In this document: positions 9,709-12,893 of the stretch, in pieces
How positions within the stretch are numbered: the stretch's first letter is position 1
Layout of the letters: every line of letters starts with the position of its first letter
From: Gamarada debralockiae
Taxonomy: Eukaryota > Ascomycota > Leotiomycetes > Helotiales > Hyphodiscaceae
Reading direction: 5' to 3'
Assembly (NCBI GenBank): GCA_002803225.1
Contig: NXFV01001482.1
Location: 1-12,893 of the forward strand
DNA: 12,893 nt
Program-made: the position numbers and the translations under genes
Notes under the pieces: model-generated
Database searches by the model: none
Told to the model about the DNA's origin: nothing
The model's input: only the letters and a program-made list of their open reading frames with translations

Positions 9709-9716
9709 TATATAAG
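9709..9716 (+). promoter_or_regulatory. TATA box of the solo LTR
   Basis: TATATAAG is followed about 20 bases downstream by a CT-rich stretch (9737-9759), a common arrangement at fungal transcription starts. Transcription from here would run antisense to the interrupted pol of element A. Confidence 0.55.
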
Positions 9717-9840
9717 CTTTTGTATCTCGCAGAGTTGTTCTCCTTCTTTTCTTTCCTCTCTAGCTTAGTATTCTCGTTATATCGACTAGTTAGCTAGAGA
9801 ATTGAGGTTGATCCCTAGTACTTTAGTTAGCGTCGTGACA

Positions 9841-9845
9841 ATTAC
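9841..9845. repeat. Target-site duplication, right copy (ATTAC)
   Basis: An exact repeat of 9591-9595, immediately after the CA terminus of the solo LTR. Confidence 0.9.
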
Positions 9846-10232
9846 AGCGGGAGTAGCGTTCGTACGAGCTCTGTATCTTCCTAGTCCTCAGCCTCTGTGT
9901 ATTACCGTCCTTCCGCTAGCTCCTTCTTATTAATTATCTAGTCTACCTCATTCAAGGACACAGAGAAGACCGTGGCTTCGCGTTATTATATATTAAAGTA
10001 GAAGCCTATAGTACTAATCAAACTGATATTAATAGTAATAGTAGCGTCTTAGTTAGTTAAGCTTACTGACGACATCACTTGTTAGAGAGAGGGCGGAGGA
10101 GTCTTTCTAGCGAGCTCTCGCTCTATAGTATAAAGACTATCCCTAAGGTCCTATTTATAGCGTTTAGGGAATATTAGGCGAGGTCTATAGGGGATAGCTA
10201 CTAGTAGAGGGGAGTCTAAGCCCCGAGAGGAG

Positions 10233-10257
10233 CCTTATTAGCTCAAGTTAACAAGGG
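10233..10257. repeat. 25-bp motif, copy 3, inside the pol linker
   Basis: It matches the LTR motif at 6375-6399 in the same orientation but is more diverged. It lies on the same side of a GGGGAAAT-type palindrome as in the LTR. Here it is inside the protease-to-RT coding frame, in phase with both flanking domains. Confidence 0.55.
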
Positions 10258-10296
10258 ACTAGTTTAGGGCTAATATAGGGTATACATCGCGTTCTG

Positions 10297-10437
10297 GATT
10301 TCCCCTGCCTAGTAGGGGAAATCGGCCGGGAGATAATTATTCCGGATTTCCTAGGCCTAGCCTAGGAAATAAAGAAAGGGGCTAAGGGGTATATATATCA
10401 CGTGCTTAATTTCCTGGGCCTAGCCTAGGAAATTAAG
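10297..10437 (-). repeat. Three palindromes encoding a Pro/Gly repeat in the pol linker
   Basis: The palindromes are 10297-10323 (arms GATTTCCCCT and AGGGGAAATC), 10346-10370 (perfect arms ATTTCCTAGGC and GCCTAGGAAAT, CTA loop) and 10405-10437 (15-base arms with one mismatch). All three lie in the same pol reading phase and read as Phe-Pro-X-X-Gly-X-Gly-Asn repeats on the minus strand. The centre-to-centre distances are 48 and 63 bases, both multiples of three. They look like repeats of a flexible linker, but the DNA palindrome is also found in the non-coding LTR (6424-6448). Confidence 0.8.
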
Positions 10438-10689
10438 AAGTAAGGGATTCCAGGGTAGGTAGTACCTAGGGTATATTCTTCTAGGGAGCTAGTAGTCTTT
10501 CTAGGATAGCTATAGGCTAAATATAATTAATACTACTATCCTACTAGCGTTTATCTTTAACTACTAAGAGCCGGTTAATCCTCCTAGTATCACGTATATA
10601 TTCCCGATTTAGGCGCTATAGTAGTTATAGTAGTTATCGCCTTATTATGAATATTTGCTTTGTAAAGGAGAGAGTTAAAAGCGTCTCTT

Positions 10690-11000
10690 TTAGCTACTCT
10701 AGAAGATATATACTTATATCTAACTTAAGACGCTAATAGTATATTAAGTTTCTTCTAATAATAATATCTTAACTTAAAGAGTCTAGAATTACTAAGGGGT
10801 AGCCTTAGTAAGTTCTACCTTCTATAGTTAGGTTAACTAGAATATAATAGGTAGCTAGTATACTAGGTACTCTATTATATTCTCTGACTAGTATAGTCTT
10901 TAGTAGAGAGTATAACTAGAGGTCAAATTGTCTCACAAGCATATTAGTAATAACACGGCCTACGTATATATAGCCGCCTGCTCTAGTATTAAACAGTACT
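10690..11000 (-). other. Aspartic protease domain with active site DTGA mutated to NTRA
   Basis: At 10979-10990 the minus-strand codons read AAT ACT AGA GCA followed by Gly-Gly-Tyr. Retropepsins have Asp-Thr/Ser-Gly-Ala here. GAT to AAT after a T, and GGA to AGA after a T, are both TG to TA changes. Downstream, Gly-Tyr-Pro-Leu-Val-Ile and Asp-Ile-Ile-Ile followed by Arg (Gly expected) match the second half of the fold. Confidence 0.8.
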
Positions 11001-11119
11001 TATAGTTAAGTAGAGAATCTATTCTTTATTATTATATATAAAAATAAGAACTAATTACTACTTAGTAATTTCGATAGATCGATTTCCTGTAAGTTAAAGA
11101 AATAGGGGCTAATACTATT

Positions 11120-11160
11120 AGCTAGAGAGGAGTCTTTCCCTAGCCAAAGAAGTTTTTTAA
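11120..11160 (-). promoter_or_regulatory. Putative -1 ribosomal frameshift signal between gag and pol
   Basis: On the minus strand, A AAA AAC occupies 11158-11152 in the gag phase (codons TTA AAA AAC). It is followed by a six-base spacer (TTCTTT, 11151-11146) and a six-base-pair stem, GGCTAG (11145-11140) against CTAGCT (11125-11120), with one G-U pair. A -1 slip here puts the ribosome in exactly the phase of the protease, and that phase is nearly free of stops from the slip site to the protease. The gag frame ends about 90 bases later. Confidence 0.65.
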
Positions 11161-11280
11161 CTACTTCTCCTTATCTATAGAGTCACTAGCTTCCTCTTTA
11201 CTTAACTTAAAGTATTTAATATTATTAAATCTATCTTCCTTAGTAAACTAGAACTTATTAATAAGTCCTGGCCTCTTCTA

Positions 11281-11331
11281 TTTAAAATAATCGCGTGAGA
11301 TATACCTAAGTTTCTTGTAATTAAAATACTT
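11281..11331 (-). other. Gag zinc knuckle with all four ligands changed to Tyr
   Basis: The minus-strand frame reads Lys-Tyr-Phe-Asn-Tyr-Lys-Lys-Leu-Arg-Tyr-Ile-Ser-Arg-Asp-Tyr-Phe-Lys. The Tyr spacing (X2, X4, X4) is exactly that of a C-X2-C-X4-H-X4-C knuckle. TGY to TAY and CAY to TAY explain all four losses, and GGG to AGG explains Arg where Gly precedes the His. Confidence 0.85.
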
Positions 11332-12786
11332 ACTAGTAGTAGTAAGACTCTTTAGGTAAGAGTTATTAGGAGTCTAACCCTTACTAGTGCAAGCTAATAA
11401 GTACTCCTGCGGTTAGAGGGTTCCCTATCTCGTACGTTTAGAGGCAAGTATTTTAGTTAAAAATAAAAGTATTATTTAGGTATCCCTAGTCTAGCTTAAT
11501 ATCCCTATTTACTAATTTAACGTAATTTCCTTTGCGCGAAGAGAATAGTTCTATTAGTCTACTAGTAATAGTCAAGCTACTAGTACTTAATAGCTAAGAT
11601 TTAAATTAAGTAAGATAATCTTAATATTATATTAGAGCTAGGTATTAATCTTACCTAGTAGAGAGCTAAAATAGAAGGTCTAGAGGGTTCTAGCTTTACT
11701 AGCTAGCTCTATAAACCTTATATAGAACTATTCGAACGTATTAGTATTCTCTATCTAAAGCTTCTAGAATACTAATTAGCTATTAAGCTTTTTATTAGGA
11801 TCTATAAACTAAGTAGCTAGGTAGTCTATTATTTCCTTTACTATAGTCTATTTATTAGTAGTATTAGTCTTTATCTAAGGAGTAAAATACCTAAGGGTAT
11901 TACTAAGTATATAGTTATATATATAGTTAACCTTATCTTACTTAAAGTCAAAATAATTAGTATTAGACTAAAATTTACCTTTTATTTTAGTACGCTATTA
12001 GTTGAAGAATAGCTCTTTATCTCGTTTGTTTAGCTCTTTTAAGTCTAGAAGCTTTGGGCTATATTTCTCCTAGGGGGCTAAGGTAGTAGTTCTACTATTA
12101 GCCTATAGAGTTTACTATAAGAAACAGAATAACGTTCCTTAGGTAATTAGCTCGTCTGCTAGAGGCGAGCGGCTAGGTCGCGGTCGTACTATATATATAC
12201 AATAGGGAGTAGTAGCTCTTTATAAGCTACAAGAGAAGGAAAGGGGGCGTATAATATACCTATTACTCGACTTAGTATTACTATCGGGAAGGGATCAAGA
12301 AGAGTACTCTACTAGCTGTCTTTCTAATACCTATATACGTTCTTCTTAGGCCTAGTTCTACTCAAACTATTCTTTCCGAGTACATCTTTTGTAAGAAGGT
12401 TTCGTATAAGTAATATCTCTGCTCTTTCTATTATATATAGTAGGGACTTCTCCCGAGTTAGTATACTTAATAGACTTAATACTCTGTAGTATCTTAGTCA
12501 ATAGATAATCGTCTTACCCAGAGGGTTAGTAACTAGGACCTACATTACTATCTATAGTATTTATTAATTAAGGGGTTTTGTACTAACAGCTTATCCGTCT
12601 AGCGGTTAATAACCTTCCTACGCTATAACTACATAAAAGAAGACGTGACGGCTATACTCCGAGAGCAGGTAGTCACTTAAAGTCAAATAACTAGCTCCTC
12701 GTAAGACTAGTTCTACAAAAGTCTGGCTAGACTCCTAGTAGGGATATTTACTATCCTCCTAGACATTATAGTTAAGCTTTAGATTA

Positions 12787-12893
12787 TGTGACGGCTGCAC
12801 TAGATAAGACCCAAAGGAATAAGTGAACGTACGTTTGTATTAAGAATCTAAAGCTAAAGAAAGAAGAAGAAGAAGAAGAGAGCTTTGTAAGAA
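12787..12893 (-). repeat. 5' LTR of element A, partial (cut by window end)
   Basis: The 107 bases match 6224-6330 without gaps and with six transitions. They begin with the same TGTGACGG and include the same GAA-rich tract. On the minus strand this is the 3' end of the 5' LTR; the rest, about 159 bases, lies outside the window. Confidence 0.93.

Larger units (their letters stand above)
9596..9840 (+). mobile_element. Solo LTR (245 bp) inserted in element A pol
   Basis: The segment starts TGTGAGG and ends CGTGACA, has TG...CA termini and is flanked by ATTAC on both sides. It carries a TATATAAG box (9709-9716), a CT-rich tract (9737-9759), two CACGTG sites (9630-9635 and 9640-9645) and the 25-bp motif shared with the element A LTR (9678-9702). 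No internal retroelement sequence is attached, so it is a solo LTR, presumably left by recombination between the two LTRs of a full element. The host pol reading frame resumes in phase on the other side. The family is related to, but distinct from, element A. Its first half is rich in CA and TG (in 9601-9660: CA 6, TG 4, TA 1) while the last 90 bases or so are TA-rich. Confidence 0.95.
6503..11152 (-). pseudogene. pol: Element A pol: protease, linker, RT, RNase H, integrase, chromodomain; stop-ridden and split by a solo LTR
   Basis: This encodes the replication and integration enzymes of element A. The frame begins at the putative slip site (11152). The protease active site is at 10979-10990 and an Asp-Ile-Ile-Ile motif at 10757-10768. 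A Pro/Gly-rich linker follows, then the pre-RT segment (about 10075-9846). After the solo LTR come RT (9590 to about 8700, YLDD at 9010-9036), RNase H (about 8690-8280, Thr-Asp-Ser near 8587, Asn-Lys-Glu-Leu-Leu near 8455-8475), the integrase zinc finger (Cys residues now Tyr at 7774-7785), the integrase core (Asp 7684-7686, Asp 7504-7506, Glu 7396-7398) and a chromodomain. Motif coordinates stay in one phase from 9590 to 6503. The protease and RT share that phase once 250 bp (solo LTR plus one duplication) are subtracted. So the gene has no indel apart from the LTR; it is broken by that and by many TAG/TAA codons. Confidence 0.92.
11062..12700 (-). pseudogene. gag: Element A gag (capsid and zinc knuckle), stop-ridden
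   Basis: Gag forms the particle and packages element RNA. One minus-strand frame can be followed from at least 12150 to a TAA at 11062-11064. It includes a capsid-like segment at about 12030-11600, with Glu-Ile-Ile-Asp-Tyr-Leu at 11818-11835 and the Phe-Tyr-X-Arg-Phe-X-Glu-Leu-Ala-Ser-Lys-Ala motif typical of fungal gag. The zinc knuckle follows at 11281-11331. The start codon cannot be fixed, because the N-terminal part near the leader is too degraded; 12700 is an approximate limit. Internal TAG and TAA sit at Gln/Trp-like positions. The gag frame and the pol frame differ by -1, as in many retroelements. Bases 12701-12786 would be leader and primer-binding site; none of the usual TGG-starting sites is visible there. 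Confidence 0.85.
6224..12893 (-). mobile_element. Element A: Ty3/gypsy chromovirus LTR retrotransposon, RIP-inactivated, right end outside window
   Basis: The element has two direct LTR copies (6224-6489, and 12787 to the window end) bounding gag and pol on the minus strand, with domain order gag, protease, RT, RNase H, integrase, chromodomain. That order and the C-terminal chromodomain place it in the chromovirus branch of Ty3/gypsy (Metaviridae-type) elements. The LTR edges are set by TGTGACGG at 6224 and 12787, where the two copies begin to match, and by the polypurine tract next to 6489. If the right LTR is also 266 bases, the element ends near 13052 and was about 6.58 kb before the 250-bp solo-LTR insertion. 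The left flank is ATAAG (6219-6223); the same five bases are predicted just beyond the right LTR. Confidence 0.93.

Noticed and set aside
9597..9797. Open reading frame of 66 codons on the plus strand starting with GTG
   Set aside because: It lies wholly inside the solo LTR, begins one base inside its terminus and has no recognisable domain. It is open only because this stretch kept CA/TG and so gained few TAA/TAG codons.
10067..10600. A third LTR insertion, suggested by TGACGACATCAC, a TATAAATA on the minus strand, palindromes and the 25-bp motif
   Set aside because: The protease (10990), the palindromes (10369) and the pre-RT segment (10075) share one reading phase, and the frame between them has only TAA/TAG stops. 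No target-site duplication was found, so the region is better read as coding linker.
12645..12660. GTGACGGCTATAC resembling the LTR terminus GTGACGGCTGCAC
   Set aside because: The match ends after about ten bases, no LTR sequence follows, and the true edge at 12787 matches the left LTR over 107 bases.
12767..12786. Primer-binding site next to the 5' LTR of element A
   Set aside because: The minus-strand sequence after the LTR (TAATCTAAAGC...) does not start with TGG and I could not match it to a tRNA 3' end; RIP may have altered it, or the element may self-prime.

Overview
The window looks like a transposon graveyard from a filamentous ascomycete (Pezizomycotina) whose DNA has been heavily altered by repeat-induced point mutation (RIP). 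CA and TG dinucleotides are almost gone and TA is in large excess (in 8581-8640: TA 11, CA 1, TG 0). The in-frame stops met in the decoded reading frames are essentially TAA and TAG, at places where Gln or Trp codons are expected. No intact gene, tRNA, rRNA or CRISPR array is visible. The species cannot be named from this window. AT-rich, RIP-degraded blocks of Ty3/gypsy elements are well known in Dothideomycetes such as Leptosphaeria, but that is only an analogy.

Layout. Positions 1-876 (+) hold an unrecognised, strongly degraded reading frame that probably enters from outside the window. Positions 877-1420 are AT-rich, with a G-run and a weak LTR-like segment. Positions 1420-4480 (+) are a degraded chromovirus pol (RT, RNase H, integrase, chromodomain). 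Positions 4481-4860 show nothing recognisable. Positions 4861-6223 (+) are a second unrecognised degraded reading frame with a 51-bp tandem repeat.

Element A fills 6224 to the window end on the minus strand. It is a nearly complete Ty3/gypsy chromovirus. In its own orientation it has a 5' LTR (12787-12893, cut by the window end), gag (to 11062), a gag/pol overlap with a textbook -1 frameshift signal at 11152-11158, pol (protease, Pro/Gly-rich linker, RT, RNase H, integrase, chromodomain) to about 6503, a polypurine tract (6490-6502) and a 3' LTR (6224-6489). It apparently inserted into the 4861-6223 reading frame. Assuming equal LTRs, the second LTR should end near 13052, giving about 6.8 kb.

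Inside the element A pol, a 245-bp solo LTR of a related family sits at 9596-9840 on the plus strand, flanked by a perfect 5-bp ATTAC duplication. Removing 250 bp (LTR plus one duplication) joins the two pol parts in frame. The first half of this solo LTR still has many CA and TG dinucleotides, so it is younger or escaped mutation. The nesting order is therefore: old reading frame, then element A, then solo LTR.

Together the elements show how RIP kills a retrotransposon at protein level. In element A the gag zinc-knuckle ligands all became Tyr codons and the protease DTGA became NTRA, while the RT YLDD and the three integrase acidic residues survive. In the plus-strand pol the RT catalytic Asp pair became Asn-Asn.
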